A stretch of DNA of 64,000 nucleotides, from the NCBI GenBank assembly GCA_037013495.1, contig CM072801.1, forward strand, positions 11,270,501-11,334,500, written 5' to 3'. Positions 13,501 to 26,679 of this stretch are shown here, in pieces. The stretch's first letter is position 1. Each line of letters begins with the position of its first letter. A program made the translations under genes and the position numbers. This DNA is from Hippophae tibetana. Its lineage: Eukaryota; Streptophyta; Magnoliopsida; Rosales; Elaeagnaceae. Below the pieces are notes generated by a model. That model was not told where the DNA came from. It was given only the letters and a program-made list of their open reading frames with translations, and searched no databases.

Positions 13501-15465
13501 TTTTAAAAAGATTAGTGCATTTGGAACACATTGAACTCAATATTTAAAGTGCAAATCTATGGATACTTATTTATTAAAAAAATTGTGTATACTTATATAT
13601 ATATGACATTTTTTTTATATTGTATAAGGTGTATATCTGTTAAAACTAATTAATATACATCACAATTTATTGTTTTTTTTTATATATAGTTGTAAGAACA
13701 TGCTATATAATATATAGCAATTTTAATGGAGATAAATAATAACTATAAATAGAAATAAGAGTGGTAATTTGGGGTTATGTACAAATTATTCAAACATTCT
13801 AATCATGATTTTTACTTTTAATAAAAAGATTTATAATTAATATATTATGGCGCTAAACGTATTATTAATAATCCAATCAAAGTAGCAAAGCCATGATATA
13901 TTGAGGGAAAAAAAATAAAGAAGCAAAGTCATGGGAATGCTTTACACGGATATTTTCACACTCTATTTTATTGTTTACACATTCTATTTATTGGTAAATT
14001 TAAAAATAATTAAAAATATTATTTTATCATTAATATATTATTATATATCAATTAATATTTATTAGGTATACTTTGGATGATTTTTAAAATTTGTAATAAA
14101 TATATTATAAAAATAATAAAATATGATGTGATAATAACTCTACCCTTAATGACATGATTATTTTTTTATAATATAAATAAATTTATATTTTTTAACATTA
14201 TAAAATAACAAATATTTTTTATTTATTGATAAAATTAAGAGTAAAATAACTCCATAATTTAAGCATAGAGTTAATATATTTGCTCATGTTTCCATATAGA
14301 TTTGTAAAACTGTACATTTACATTGATCCAATAATTTTTTTTAATATTATTTTATTCAGATATTTTAAATTTAAACCCCAAACTTTTTACGTGACAAAAT
14401 AAATAAATGTAAAAAATTTATACATGATATTTAAAATGATCCACTTTTTGACTTGTCGACAAAAAAATGTGCCGAATTGTTACTTACCTTTTTCGAACTT
14501 GAAGCCATTAGAATAATATAACTTCATTTTTATTTTTTAAAAATATAAATTTTTGTTTAGATAATAATATAATTAAATCAAAACATTAAAAATATATCAA
14601 GTTATAGTAAAAATATGTAGCTTAAAATAAGCTTTTTCGATTATTTTTCTTAAACTTTTTTAATTCTCCAATTTGTATATTCAAATTGATAAAATAAAAA
14701 AATTTCAACCAAACTTAAGTTTAGTGACTTAAAATTTTTCAAGATTTAAATTAGGATAATATTTAAATAAAAAAAACATTATATATAGAAAGTAAACAAA
14801 ACAAAACATCTATCACCTTTAAATATAAATCTAGATGGGGAAAAATTCATATTAAATCGAAATCAAGATATAATTGTTTATTGCATTGGACTAACAGGAG
14901 GGAATCTTTTAAAGAAAAAGGTTGTAAGCCAAAAAAACATGAAAAAAGAGGTTAAATTTTCTAAGAGAAAAGTAGAATGGCCCGGCTAAGTTTTGGAATA
15001 AAGGTGATAAATGCATTTAAATTACCCTACAACTTTCTCAAAATAATCATTTTTTTAAAATTATTATATTAAAGAGATATCACATAAATAATTAGTTCAA
15101 TTGAATATAATTATCCCTTCTAAAATTAAATTTTATTTTTAATCACTTTCATATAATGCAAACATATTTTTCTTAATTGAATAAAAAAACATAATTTTTC
15201 ATGTTAAATAGTAGGATGCATAAATTTTTATTTTGTAATATAAAAAAAACATATTTTTTTAATCACACTTAAATGTAAAACCATTTGAATATGGATTTTA
15301 GTTTAATTTAATACATTATAAATAACAAATGATTAGATAAATATAACTATCATATAATCTCTATAGATAGATAAATAATCATTAGTTATCCCTTAATTAT
15401 CCAAAATGTAATTACAAGAGATAATATTCACGATCTGATAATAAGTCTATATATATAAATAAGAT
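10511..15465. other. Intergenic DNA with degenerate AT-rich repeats
   Basis: About 5 kb without a gene. Two stretches, roughly 11150-11390 and 13010-13270, share a diverged AT-rich repeat that recurs elsewhere in the window. A more GC-balanced island lies at about 12050-12270 and contains a short run of GGAGCT hexamers (about 12176-12203); no protein or RNA could be recognised in it. The rest is A/T runs. Confidence 0.55.
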
Positions 15466-15866
15466 ATAATTATTAGGGGTGTGTAAAAAATCCGATCATC
15501 CGATAGTCGGATCAGATGAAATTTTTTCCATCCGTTAAGTGCGGATCGGATAGTGAATTTCACTACGATTCATTCGATCTAATCGAAATTAATTATATAT
15601 GTATTTATTTAATTTTTTAATGTTTCTTTTAAGTCAAATAATTTTATGTTATAATTTAAAAAAATTATTTAAAAATATAAAAAATAGAGTTAATTAATTT
15701 TATTGATCGGATGTCATCCGAATAGTTTACGGATTGGATTAAGCGGATGTGACAGGTGATCAAATTAGTTGCGGATTATGATGTTTCAATCCGAGCGAAT
15801 TGTTAGACCGGATCGGATGAGTATAAAATCAACGATTTCGATCTGATGAACAACCCTAATAATTAT
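15466..15866. mobile_element. hAT-type MITE with perfect 8-bp target site duplication
   Basis: The element itself is 15474-15858 (385 bp). Its ends are TAGGGGTGTGTAAA on the left and, reverse-complemented, TAGGGTTGTTCATC on the right: short imperfect terminal inverted repeats. It is flanked by ATAATTAT at 15466-15473 and the identical ATAATTAT at 15859-15866. Eight-base duplications are characteristic of hAT transposons. No transposase frame is present, so it is nonautonomous. Inside, both flanks carry repeated GATCCGAT/CGGATCGGAT-like segments, which raise GC well above the surroundings. Confidence 0.75.
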
Positions 15867-16420
15867 CAATTTATTCATATTATCTATATATATTTACAAA
15901 TACTCCATTTTGTAATTATCATGGATACAGAGTAAAACTTAGATCTACTATTCATTCTACAATTACATAGATTTAATAATTGGAATGCCAAAGGACATCC
16001 ATCTTTACATTGGTTTGAGCTCATAGTAAGTGTTTATATCTCATCGATTCCAATAAAATAATCTTAATAAGTATTGACAAAAATAAACGTTAATAAATGT
16101 GTATCTAAATCTTAATAAGTCCATATGTGTACTAACAATATTTATGAACCAAAATTTCATCATACGTGTACTAACAATATTTATGATCATGTTTGTTACG
16201 TATATATAAAGTAGTTACATACACATCTTCCTTTAATCATTTATACGGGAACCAATGGTTATGTTATAGCAAAAATAAAACTTTTATTAATAAAGTAATA
16301 ATATATGTATTAAGTTATTATCTATATCAAATAACATATTAATATTAAATAAATATTAAAATATTTATAAAACTATCTAATAATATTAAGTTAATTATAT
16401 TTTAACATGTGAATTAATCT

Positions 16421-16979
16421 ATATAGAAAATTTGGATCAAATGTTATAATCACAAATTTCTCTTCTCAATATTCTCCTTAGCAGAATATCAAATAATAGA
16501 GAAATAGAAAATACACAACACAAGAATTATAATGAAAACTCCAAATTGGAGAAAAACTACTTTCGTTGTCAAAGGACAACTAGAGAAAAAAAATTAATAT
16601 ATGAAAAATTGTTACAACCATACTCTCAATAATTTTCTCACATACCCAAAAGACAAGACCAATTAATTACAAACCCAAGAGATTTTTTTCACAAAATTCT
16701 CTCACTCAAAAACTTCTTATATAAGTTTTTCTCCATTTTTGGGATGATTAACAATGAATAAATGAAGCCATATTTATAGCCTTCAAATTCTCATTTCATA
16801 TGCCAAATATTTATTCATTCAACAAAATTAGGCTACCTAATTTTCTTATTTTTTATTTAAACAAGGTTAGACACCTTTTATCTTTGACAATATAGTAAGC
16901 CACCTTCCATAAAGTTTCTTTTAAATTAAGTACCTCTTATTTTGACTAACAAACCTAATATTATTTTTAATTAATCACA
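16421..16979 (-). repeat. 3' LTR of the 16.4-18.7 kb Copia element
   Basis: About 559 bp, clearly related along its length to 18158-18664 and 41362-41884 (shared blocks such as GAGAAAAAC, TTGTCAAA.GACAACTAGAG and TTTTTGGGATGATTAA). The right border ends in CA at 16978-16979 next to the polypurine tract. The left border, which should begin TG, is mutated, so 16421 is approximate. Confidence 0.8.
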
Positions 16980-16995
16980 ATAATCTCTACCTTGA
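16980..16995 (-). other. Copia polypurine tract
   Basis: On the minus strand the sequence just before the 3' LTR reads CAAGGTAGAGATTAT, close to the usual plant Copia tract CAAGGTGGAGATT. It primes plus-strand DNA synthesis, and its position fixes the LTR border at 16979. Confidence 0.75.
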
Positions 16996-17339
16996 TTAAA
17001 AAATAAACATAGTTCCCACTACAACACTATCTACTCCAACAGTCATAATTCTCTACACAGAGAATTATCATACTTCACCATAAAGAGTACGTTCACTTAG
17101 AATTAATCACCAATTCTAAGATTTTCACATCAGCTTATGTCGAAAAAAACAACTTGTTGAAATTTATGGTGAAACTCTCACACTGGTTTTCCCGAGAGTT
17201 CATCATCCATCGACATCTATACCATGTCAATGCACGTGTGTAAACTTATGGACATATTACCAATAATACACCATATTTCATGGCAATATTTAAAGACTAA
17301 CGGCATGCCATGAGGATGTACACACTCTTTTCAAAGAGC

Positions 17340-18120
17340 ATCACTATAGTCTTTGAAAATAGTAGCATTATCGTCGGTATTTGAGCTACTTGCCGAATCA
17401 GCTCCACCCTTCGGACAATTTCTTTTGAGGTGCCTAGATTTTCCATACCTTCAACACACTATCTTCTTTTTTATAAAAAAACATTTCTTTCGATTGTTAG
17501 CTACCAATGTTGAGTTTTCAAGCGAAAAATTTCTTCCACCACTCAGCTTTTTTTCTTCAAAAACAATTTGTTAGTAACTTCTGAAAAAATTATTTTATAC
17601 TTTCCATGAATCAACATAGGTTTCATGTGATCATAAGAAGATGGAAGAGACCAGAGGAGCCTTAAAACTATATCTTCATCATCAGGTTTAACTAAAATGA
17701 TTTCCAGTTCAGAGACAATACCATTGAGAACACTAAGATGGTCAGACATAATAATTCCTTCATTCATACGCAAAGTATGAAACTGCTCTTTTAGATACAC
17801 CCGATTTGAAACGCCTTTTGAATGATACAATTCTTTAAGCTTTTCCCAGAGTTCTTTGACCATAGATATTCCATGCACATTTACAAGAATATTTTTGGCC
17901 AAACAAAACCGAATTGCACTTGCATTTCTTAAATCAAGATCTTCCCAATCTCTATCACTTATGTTGGTTTTACTAGACTTAATACCAGTAACAAGGATTG
18001 GTTTCCCCTTTAACACCTTGTGTAACCGTATTGGATCAACAAATCTTTAACTAGTACTTGTCATAAGCCAAAATTGATTCTCTCATCAAATTTCTCAATG
18101 TCAATCTTGACTCTTAACAT
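17340..18120 (-). pseudogene. Copia gag remnant (UBN2-type capsid plus broken zinc knuckle)
   Basis: Reading starts at an ATG near 18120 with an IEKFD.RINFGL start typical of plant Copia gag, but this part is interrupted by a TGA where Trp is expected and by a frame change near 18016. From 18016 to 17543 an open stretch of 157 residues carries the capsid-like region (WEDLDLRNASAIRFCLAKN, LWEKLKELY, LKEQFHTLRM, DHLSVLNGIVSELE, LLWSLPSSYDHMKP). Further on, about 17450-17395, a CCHC zinc knuckle remains only in part: the His and last Cys are there (RHLKRNC), while a stop and a Cys-to-Tyr change destroy the first half. It packaged element RNA in the intact ancestor and cannot make a full Gag now. 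Confidence 0.85.
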
Positions 18121-18140
18121 TTCTCCTTCTTTCTTTGAAA

Positions 18141-18155
18141 TTGACTCTAATACCA
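18141..18155 (-). other. Primer binding site for initiator Met-tRNA
   Basis: The minus strand reads TGGTATTAGAGTCAA, which differs at one position from the canonical plant TGGTATCAGAGC complementary to the 3' end of tRNA-iMet. It lies two bases inside the 5' LTR border at 18158, the usual spacing, and confirms the element's minus-strand orientation. Confidence 0.85.
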
Positions 18156-18157
18156 GT

Positions 18158-18664
18158 TGGTAGGAAATTTGGATCAAATAGTATAATCACAAATTCCCCT
18201 CCCAAGATACTCCTTAGGAGAATATCATAATACAATAATTATAGTGAAAACTCTAAATTAGAGAAAAACCACGTTTGTTGTCAAAAGATAACTAGAGAAA
18301 AAATTCACTATGTGAAAAATTGTTATAACCACACTCAAAATACAAGAGCAATTACAAGCTTGCCCAAGAGAATTTTCACACAAAATTTTCACTCAAAAAT
18401 TTCTCATATAAGTTTTTTCTATATTTTTAGGATGATTAAAATGAAGAAACGAAGTTATATTTATAGCCTTTAAGTTCCTATTTTATATGACAAATATTTT
18501 TTTATTCAACAAAATTAGATTAACTAATTTTCTTATTTTTTTTTCAACAAGTTTAAACATCTTTATTTTTGACAATATAATAAGTCATATTTTATAATTG
18601 TTTTAAAAAATTAGAAATATTTTATTTTAACTAACAAAATTAATATTATTTTTAATTAATCACA
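18158..18664 (-). repeat. 5' LTR of the 16.4-18.7 kb Copia element
   Basis: About 507 bp from TGGTAGGAAA at 18158 to ATCACA at 18664, related throughout to 16421-16979 with small indels and many substitutions. The border next to the primer binding site is clear. Confidence 0.85.
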
Positions 18665-21600
18665 TTAAAATCTTTTACGTAACTTAAAAAAAAACATGCA
18701 TTTGATAAGTGGCACGTTACATTTTTTAGTTCAATCTATAAGTTCCTTTGATGCGAGGAAGGAGTCGGTATGAATTTAATAATGCTTTGTGTCCTCTATT
18801 TCTTAATTTTGACTATAGTGTTAATTTCTCTTCGATCAATGACATGTAGAGGCGAAAAAATGTGGGGCCCAAAATAACCTTCGAGTAGTCCATGTTTATT
18901 TCTTAATGGGGCCCGTCTTTTACCTTCTTAGTGTTGTCCCAACTTCATACCCAAATTAGTGTTACTTGTCTCTCTCTTCTGTGCGTGCGTCCTAATTCTT
19001 TTCTATTACGTTGATGATGTAAAATAAAAACTTAATGGAAAGGGAATAATGATATCAATAAAATTTGATGAAATTAATAATAATATTATTATATTTATTT
19101 ATTTAATAAAATTAAAATAAAATTAGATTTTTTTTAAATAAAATAAAATATAAATATGTGATAAAAATAAAAAATAATTAAAATATTCTTAATAAGTACG
19201 AATGAAAATTCTTAATATTATTGGAAAGATTTATATTTTATTTCGGTTTAACAATAAAATCAAATAAGTAAAATTATTTTCAATTAAATACGATGTAAGA
19301 GTTTGGATGAATTATTTATTTTTTTTTAAATTTTTGGTGAGGAACCAATTTTGACCAAACTGTTTGGCACTCAAGCAATCTCAATGAAGAAGTGAGAGGT
19401 ATCAAGCAATCTCAACGATTTCTTCAAGAACACTTATTTTAACAAACCTAGGTACTTTTGTTGATAGAAATGTTCATTAATGGGAATAGAGAAAAAAAAA
19501 ATTAATTGTGTTGATCATTTTGAAATACCAGTTTTAATGGATGCATTGTTAATTTAAATTTAATAAGTATGTAATAATACTAATTATAAATTATTATTAT
19601 TAAATTTTATATTCTATAAAATAAAAAAATTAAATTTTTAAATATAAATTTTTGGGTTACTTTTATTTATTATAAAAATTGATAATATCGATGTTAAAAA
19701 GTTTTATAAAGTGATTTGTAGTAATAAGTTTAAAATAATTAATTAATTAATATTTTATTAAAAAATAAATAAATAATAATAAATATTTTATTAATAATAT
19801 GACATAATTTTATTTAATAAATAAGTTAAATAAAATAAAAATAATTATTTAATTAATATTTTTATTATTATCAAATAAATTATTTCTAGATACATACATA
19901 TTACTTAATCAAACTTAATTTAATTTTTTTATAAATATTTATTGTTTAAAGATAATTTATATAATTTATTATTTTTAATTAATGTGAGATGTGAAATGAT
20001 ATTAACACTAAAAAAATATTAATTTAATAAATAAATTAACTGAAGTTAAGCTGCTAATTAATTTGATAAATGTTATCGTTAATGTAATTAAAATTATTAT
20101 ATAATAGATAAATGTAAAATCAATACAAAATGGTTATTTATAATAAATATATTTAATATATAAATATTTTAATAATTATTAGGCTTTAAAAAAACAAAAA
20201 GAAGGAACTTTTATATATGAAGATATTTAAGAAAAAGGTTATATACCGACGATAGAAGACAAGTAAACTAGAAGCCTATATGATTACGTGTATTTTTGTA
20301 ATTATAATGTGCACCACGAACCACCAAAAGCAATATCATCCACCCTTTTATAAATTTAAAACTAAACACACTAAAATATCTTACACTCATCATGCAAATT
20401 TTATGTTAAATATATATAAATTTAATATTTATATTATTTATATTTAAACTAATTATGATATATCATCACATATAAAAAAAATTAAAAATAAATAACTTAT
20501 AAATTTTTAAAATTATTTTAATATATGAATTTATCGATATAACTTTAATAAAATGGATATATTAACCATATAGTTTTTAATTTTAAATATTTTATATCTA
20601 TGATTTTTAAAATATAGTTTAATTTTAAATGACGTAATTTAATCTTAAGATGGTGTAAGTAAGTCTTGTAGCTTTATTATTTTATAATTAAAATATATAT
20701 TTTTAAAAATTATTAAATTAAAATATTTTAATTAAAAATAATAAAATTAAAACTCACATTTTATAAAAATTATGTTAATAATGTGCACTTACTCTTTGAT
20801 AATTCAAAGGCAAAAGTTTATTTATTTATGTAACGAGGGAGAGACTCAATATATTAATTATTATGTGAGAAAGGGTATGCTCAATCAGATTAATGGAAGT
20901 GTGGCCGTTCGCTACCTTTCTTAGCATCTCTTTATTTATCTTCCTTTTTGTCAGTAACAAAATATAGGTTTTGCATTGCTAATTGCTTTCAAACCAAGAT
21001 GTGAGATTTTTCTTCTTTTCTTTCTAAATATATTTGGGGAGTAATAGATATAAATAATATTATAATACATTATTTTAATTTAAAAGTTATGAAATTAAAT
21101 GTTTATTAATGTTAAATATTATCTAATTAAAATATTATTTTTATTATTATAAATTTTAATAATTATTATTTTAATTTTTACTATTTTTCTCTCCTCAAAT
21201 TCTCGATATGGATGAGAGTGCCACGCTATAAACAACGATACCCAAGTTTATTTTCGGTCTATATGCAAAGGTAATGGGCGGTCTAGATGTTCAAAATCTT
21301 AGACTTTTTTTTTTATGTTATGGAAAAAGGTATAAACTCTATAGGGCCCCATAAATTGACTTTGACAAAAATATAGCGGCCCCTAATTTATTTAAAAAAT
21401 AACAAAAAAATTATTTATAATTATAAAAATAATATATTTTATAATTAAAAAAATATAATATATTATTTTATAATAAATGTATTTAAATTAAAATATTATC
21501 ATTAATTTAAGTTGTTTATTGTTAAATATTATCAAATTATATATCATTAATATTATTATAATATTTTTATTATTATTATATGTTTTAAGAATATTTTTTT

Positions 21601-23689
21601 TATAATTTTATATTTATTGTATTCTTTTTTTTTCTAAATTTTTTCTTGGGATGAGTTTAATTAATGTTTTTAAGGAAAATAAGTGTTATTACATAAAAAT
21701 AAAAATATATGGATAATATTTGAATTAAATAATTAAAAATACTTCAAATTATCGTAAAATTAAACTTTAACAATTGATCTATAGCCTAAGGCTCTATTTA
21801 GATTTAAATATTTTAATTAATAATACGAATAAATCTTTAGAAAAGTTTGATTTTTAATAGTTTGAGTTCTTGAATATTTTTTCTGCATCAAAACTTTAAA
21901 CAAAAACGTTGGATCCATATTTAGATCTTAAAATAAAGGTTGTCTAAACATAATAAAACATAATTTAAAATCAAATTTAAGTGAAGAAATAATGGCATTA
22001 TAATTGAAATTTATGTTAAATAAATAAATTATTGATTAATTATTATGATATTTATTTAAAATAAATAAATATTTATATAATTAGGTTTTTCAAAATAGAA
22101 AATGGAGAAAATAAAATTTGGAGGAAGGTTACATGTTATAATCATTAAATCAACGTGGCTATATTGTCACTTTTCAAAACTACGTTCTTCATTCGTTTCT
22201 TATATTAAAAAATTTATAATATATTTATAATCTTTTAAAATATACACAAAACAATATCATAAGAGTTTTGGAATAATGATTGATGACCACGGAATTCATA
22301 TAATGATTGATGACCACCAAAACAACAAGTTATACTATAGTTTTGAGAATTTTTTTGGATCATTAGTATTATTTTTAAATATATGTCTAGAAGAATTTAA
22401 TTTTAAATGTAAATTAATTAGAAAGTAAAAAAAAAAAAAAAAAGAGTATTGAACAAGAGGCTCAAAAACAAAAGCAACTCATCCTATAATTTGAACCGTA
22501 GTATTTATTGTAAATAGCATAATCACTTTCGATAAAAAGAATATTAAAGCATAATTTTAAATAAAATAAAATAAAATGGTATAGAACAAATAAGAAATTA
22601 AAAAAACAAAAAACAAAATCATAAATCCTTAATGTTTTCTTAGAGCCGGATACGCCTAGTTTCTAAATAATTTAATCATAATGAAGTTTAGTAAGTGTTA
22701 GGTTTACTAATTGAAGTTTTAACGAACCTTCCTAAGCAATAATCAAAGTCTTAATTTTTAATACAATAATAATAATAATTATTATTATTTGGCGTTCCAA
22801 AAAATCCAAATCCCATATAGTATCTATCAACGTTACATTTATTTTATTTTATTTTTTGGTTAATTAGTCAAACAACACCAGCAGAGCTAACTAATTTTGT
22901 TGACACATAAACAAGAATCAAGTGCGTGTTTCAGTCATCAACCACCAGACACCAACTAGTAACCACTGCCTACCGGAGGGGTTGATTTTGAAAATTATTT
23001 ATTATTTTTATAATATATGATAATGTTTTATTTTAAGTTAAAAAAATTTAAAATTAAATTAATACAACTTAAAAAATAATAATTTAATTAATGAATAGTG
23101 TAATTCAAGAATAATAAATAATATTACGTCGAATATCTATTCTATAGCTACCGTTGTTTTTATTGCAGTCTCTACTTGCTACCCACCACTTTCTCACCAG
23201 CATTTACATAATTTCCCTCGTGGTTTTTTTTTTTTTTTTTGGGGGAACTGGTCCCTTGTACTTGAAGTCAATTGGTTTTATTAACTTCACTTGGTACATC
23301 AATTTCTTTTTTTTTAAATAAAATTTCATAACTTAAGATTGAATTACGTGGAAATTTTGTTATCACTGAGGAGGACATGCATTAATTTTCTCTTAAAGTT
23401 TCATTTCATAGGTTGAAACAATGAACTCAGTTGGGAACTTGGTTTTTAAAACACTATCCTTATAAATCCTTGGGGGCAATATTGACTTTTATTTTTGATA
23501 TGGTTGTGCCTATAAATTTGGTAGCTTGTTTTGGGCTTAAAAGCCCGAAAATACTCTACAATTGTTGTACAAATATATTTATATAATTATTATAATAAAA
23601 AATAAAAAAATTATATTTAATTGATAATAAAAATATTTTTATTAATCAATAAATCCTAAATCTGATTAAATTTAAGATTATTTTAATCT
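18665..23689. other. AT-rich intergenic DNA
   Basis: About 5 kb with no supported gene. Segments near 21060-21180 and 21400-21600 resemble the dispersed AT-rich repeat seen at 11.2 and 13.1 kb. More balanced patches (about 18715-18990, 21190-21300, 22880-22985, 23150-23270) were read on both strands and give no recognisable protein. A short direct repeat containing ATGATTGATGACCAC lies at about 22275-22320. Confidence 0.55.
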
Positions 23690-23717
23690 TTATATATATA
23701 TATATATATATATATAT
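23690..23717. repeat. (TA)n microsatellite
   Basis: About 28 bp of uninterrupted TA dinucleotides. Confidence 0.9.
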
Positions 23718-23989
23718 TTTAAAACTATATATTTTAATTATTAAACATATATATTTTTTATTTTTTTTGACTGTTAATCATAAATATCCACTATATTTTT
23801 ATTTTACACTTCATTTATAAATGATTCACTTTTTAGAGCCCGATATCATTTATTCACTTATAATTACAAGTAATAGATTCAACAGTGTTTGATATAGAAA
23901 TAAAGATAATCTTTTACAAATTTCAATTAAATTTACATACTAATTTTTGAATTTTTAAAACGTATTACGTGATTCTTAAATTTTTTTAT

Positions 23990-24240
23990 TTTTTTTCATA
24001 TATAGGTTCATAAACTTTTAAATCATATGATTTAATTCATAAATTTTTAAAACTTTACACATAAATTTTAAACATTTTATTCACAAATATATCTTTTAAT
24101 AGGTAAGTTTATGTAAAATTTTAAAAATTTGATAACTAAATTGTAGAGTTTAAAAATTTAAAAACTTATGTGTGAAGTTTTAAAAGTTTAGAACCAAATC
24201 ATAGGCTTTAAATTTTAAGAATCTATATATAAATTTAATT
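23990..24240. repeat. Near-palindromic foldback repeat
   Basis: The left arm (about 23998-24075) and right arm (about 24155-24232) are inverted copies centred on 24115. For example AAACTTTACACATAA at 24050-24064 faces TTATGTGTGAAGTTT at 24166-24180, and ATATATAGGTTC near 23999 faces GAATCTATATAT near 24219-24230. The loop is about 80 bp and the arms carry scattered mismatches. It would fold into a long hairpin; it is probably a MITE-like foldback element with no coding capacity. Confidence 0.7.
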
Positions 24241-26679
24241 AAAATATAAAATTAATAATACATTTAAACCTTTAAATAAAATTGAAAAAGTTATTGAAGC
24301 ACGAGGAGTGAAGCCTTCTAATTAGTTTTCTACGTGATGACATATTGTATATAAATAATTGCGAAATATCTTCGTAATGTATTTAAGTTATTTGGGTTAT
24401 TTAATATTGTAGTTTAAAAATAATGTATTTTTATTCTATTATTTACAAAAAGAAAGTAGAGAAAAGGATAAAATTAATTTTTGAACATTTTTTAATTAAA
24501 TTTGTCATTCTCTTTCTTATTTATTTGTGTTTCAAAATCTTTATGTTACTCTAATAATAAAATTTTAATAATATGTATTAAATAATAATATTTTTATATA
24601 TATATATTTTATTAAAATTTGAATTTTTATCATTCTATATCCCATTTTGTAATAATAATGGGGCAAAAAACTCCATTTTCTATTAAAAAAAATAACAATA
24701 ACTTTAAACCTAACATACAAGACTTGAAGACCCTTTTTCTTATAAAAAATATTATTTTTTCATATATAGGGTTGATGATGTATTTTGAAGAGTTATAAGT
24801 ACCATAATTCAATTTAAAAAGTTTAATTAAATGATAATAAGCATGTTAATTTTTGCCTAATAATCAACTAAATCTTTTATTAAAGGTAAGTTTTGTATAA
24901 TTATAAGCTATCATAAGATAATCCAATCAAAAAATACTACATATACTCGTTAAATTAGCATCAAAGTTACTTGAGACTTTTTAACATAAATTATATAAAA
25001 TAACATTCTTAAAATTTATAACAATCATAAAGATAATGCACAAAAATATTAAATGGTGTCTAATTGAATAATATTTAATATTAAAAAAATTTAAACAATC
25101 ATAATTTAATTTGAATGTATTTAATATTAAATGATAGGTTGAATTTTTTTTAATAATAAAAGATATATAAGTTGGACATATTATTTTGATTTTTTTAAAT
25201 TTTAATAAAATATAAGGAGGAGGGAGGGGGTTGAAGGGATAAGAAGAAAGTAAAGGCCTTCTCAATTCCAAGTCATGCAGGAAATGGAATAGAGAGTGTG
25301 TGTTCCTTATCTTGGAATGATAATGTGACGAAGACATATTAGGCTGTACAAACATATATCTAAGGGCCTGGTCCTGGGCCTGGGCCTGTCTTATCCTCTT
25401 TTCGTTTTTAATCAGGTTGACATCAATTTGAGTACTACTACTATTTTTCTAGCTCTTCGGACTCCATATTTGACGTTTAAGTTTTTCAATATAATTCACA
25501 CATTGAGATTTAAATAAATTTTTTTAATTTACTATAAAAAAAATGACACCCAGAAGTATAGGTGTACTGTACGTATGTGAGCTATTGTGAATGAAGTGGT
25601 ATCTATTTTTTTTTCTTAAATAATTGCATTATTTATATACTAATGCTCGAAACACAAATAAATATATGTTATTGGGTCACAAAATTATTACAATTTATTT
25701 TGCACATTTTTGTGTGGGTGTGTTTAGCAAGAAAATGTGGGTTAATTTAGAAACTCTCAAATCTGCTTTAAAAAAAGTTTAAAAACACAAATACAAAGAG
25801 ACGCCCAAGTCGATTCTGTATTGATTTGGACCATGTAAGGATAGTCCACATATAGTAGTCCATTATCGTACAAGTATTGACTGGGCTGTATATGTTTGAA
25901 TTAATACTTTAAGCTATATATATATATATATATATATAAATTTAAAATTAATTTGAATGTAATTGATCCATAATATATACTTTACTTACTCACTAAACAA
26001 TAAATAATTATTTATATAATTTATTAAGTTTATGTGTCTTGGCAACCTTTTAAAATATTAATCATCCTAGTCCCTATTTAAAACATTATTTTTTGTATTT
26101 TTTTAACAAATAATTATAAGTATATTCAAGGTTCATCGTTTAGTTTAGTTTCTTTAATCGCACAAAATAAATAAATAAAATTATATGCATACTTAGAAGT
26201 GAGTTTAATTGTTTCTTTTTCAAGCTGAGTGGGATGAGTTTACGGGTTAAACGGAAAGATAAATAGAAATTTAGAGTGTAATTTTATTTAATTTGATTTA
26301 TATTTATTTATTTTTATCGAGAAAATAAAAAATATATTTTAAAAAATTATAATAATATAAACGTTGTTTAAATTGAATTAATATCTTTTAAAAATTATCA
26401 ATATTTAATACCATTTAATTAATATTATAAAAATATCATTTTAATTATTATAATTTTAAAAAATGTTATTTTTATACGTGAATTTTGCGCATATAAACCT
26501 ATATAAGACAATGTGAATTTGCCGTTAAATTACTTCATTGGTAAAAGGTCAAAATAATATAAATAAATTATAAAATTGTAATTATTTAATCTTTATTTTT
26601 GAATTTATACCACATCTTACAACATTATAGTGTTTATCTATGAAGTATATTTTCATAAAAACATATCTAGATGTACATT
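24241..26679. other. AT-rich intergenic DNA
   Basis: No supported gene. The segment 25000-25200 resembles the dispersed AT-rich repeat. A (TA)n run lies at 25915-25938 and a short GGGCCT-rich stretch at about 25361-25388. A 124-codon minus-strand open frame at 24981-25355 is low-complexity and lacks family features. Another AT-rich repeat copy may lie at 26330-26480. Confidence 0.55.

Larger units (their letters stand above)
16421..18664 (-). mobile_element. Degenerate Copia LTR retrotransposon lacking pol, with both LTRs
   Basis: Two related repeats in the same orientation flank about 1.2 kb of internal DNA. On the minus strand the order is 5' LTR (18158-18664), primer binding site, gag remains, polypurine tract and 3' LTR (about 16421-16979). 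The LTR has TG/CA ends at its better-preserved borders. The internal part carries only gag-type sequence; protease, integrase and reverse transcriptase are missing, so the element could move only with enzymes from elsewhere. LTR divergence and stop codons show it is old. A solo LTR of the same family lies at 41362-41884. Confidence 0.85.

Noticed and set aside
24981..25355. 124-codon minus-strand open frame
   Set aside because: Its composition is dominated by A/T-derived residues, it overlaps a dispersed AT-rich repeat, and it shows no domain.
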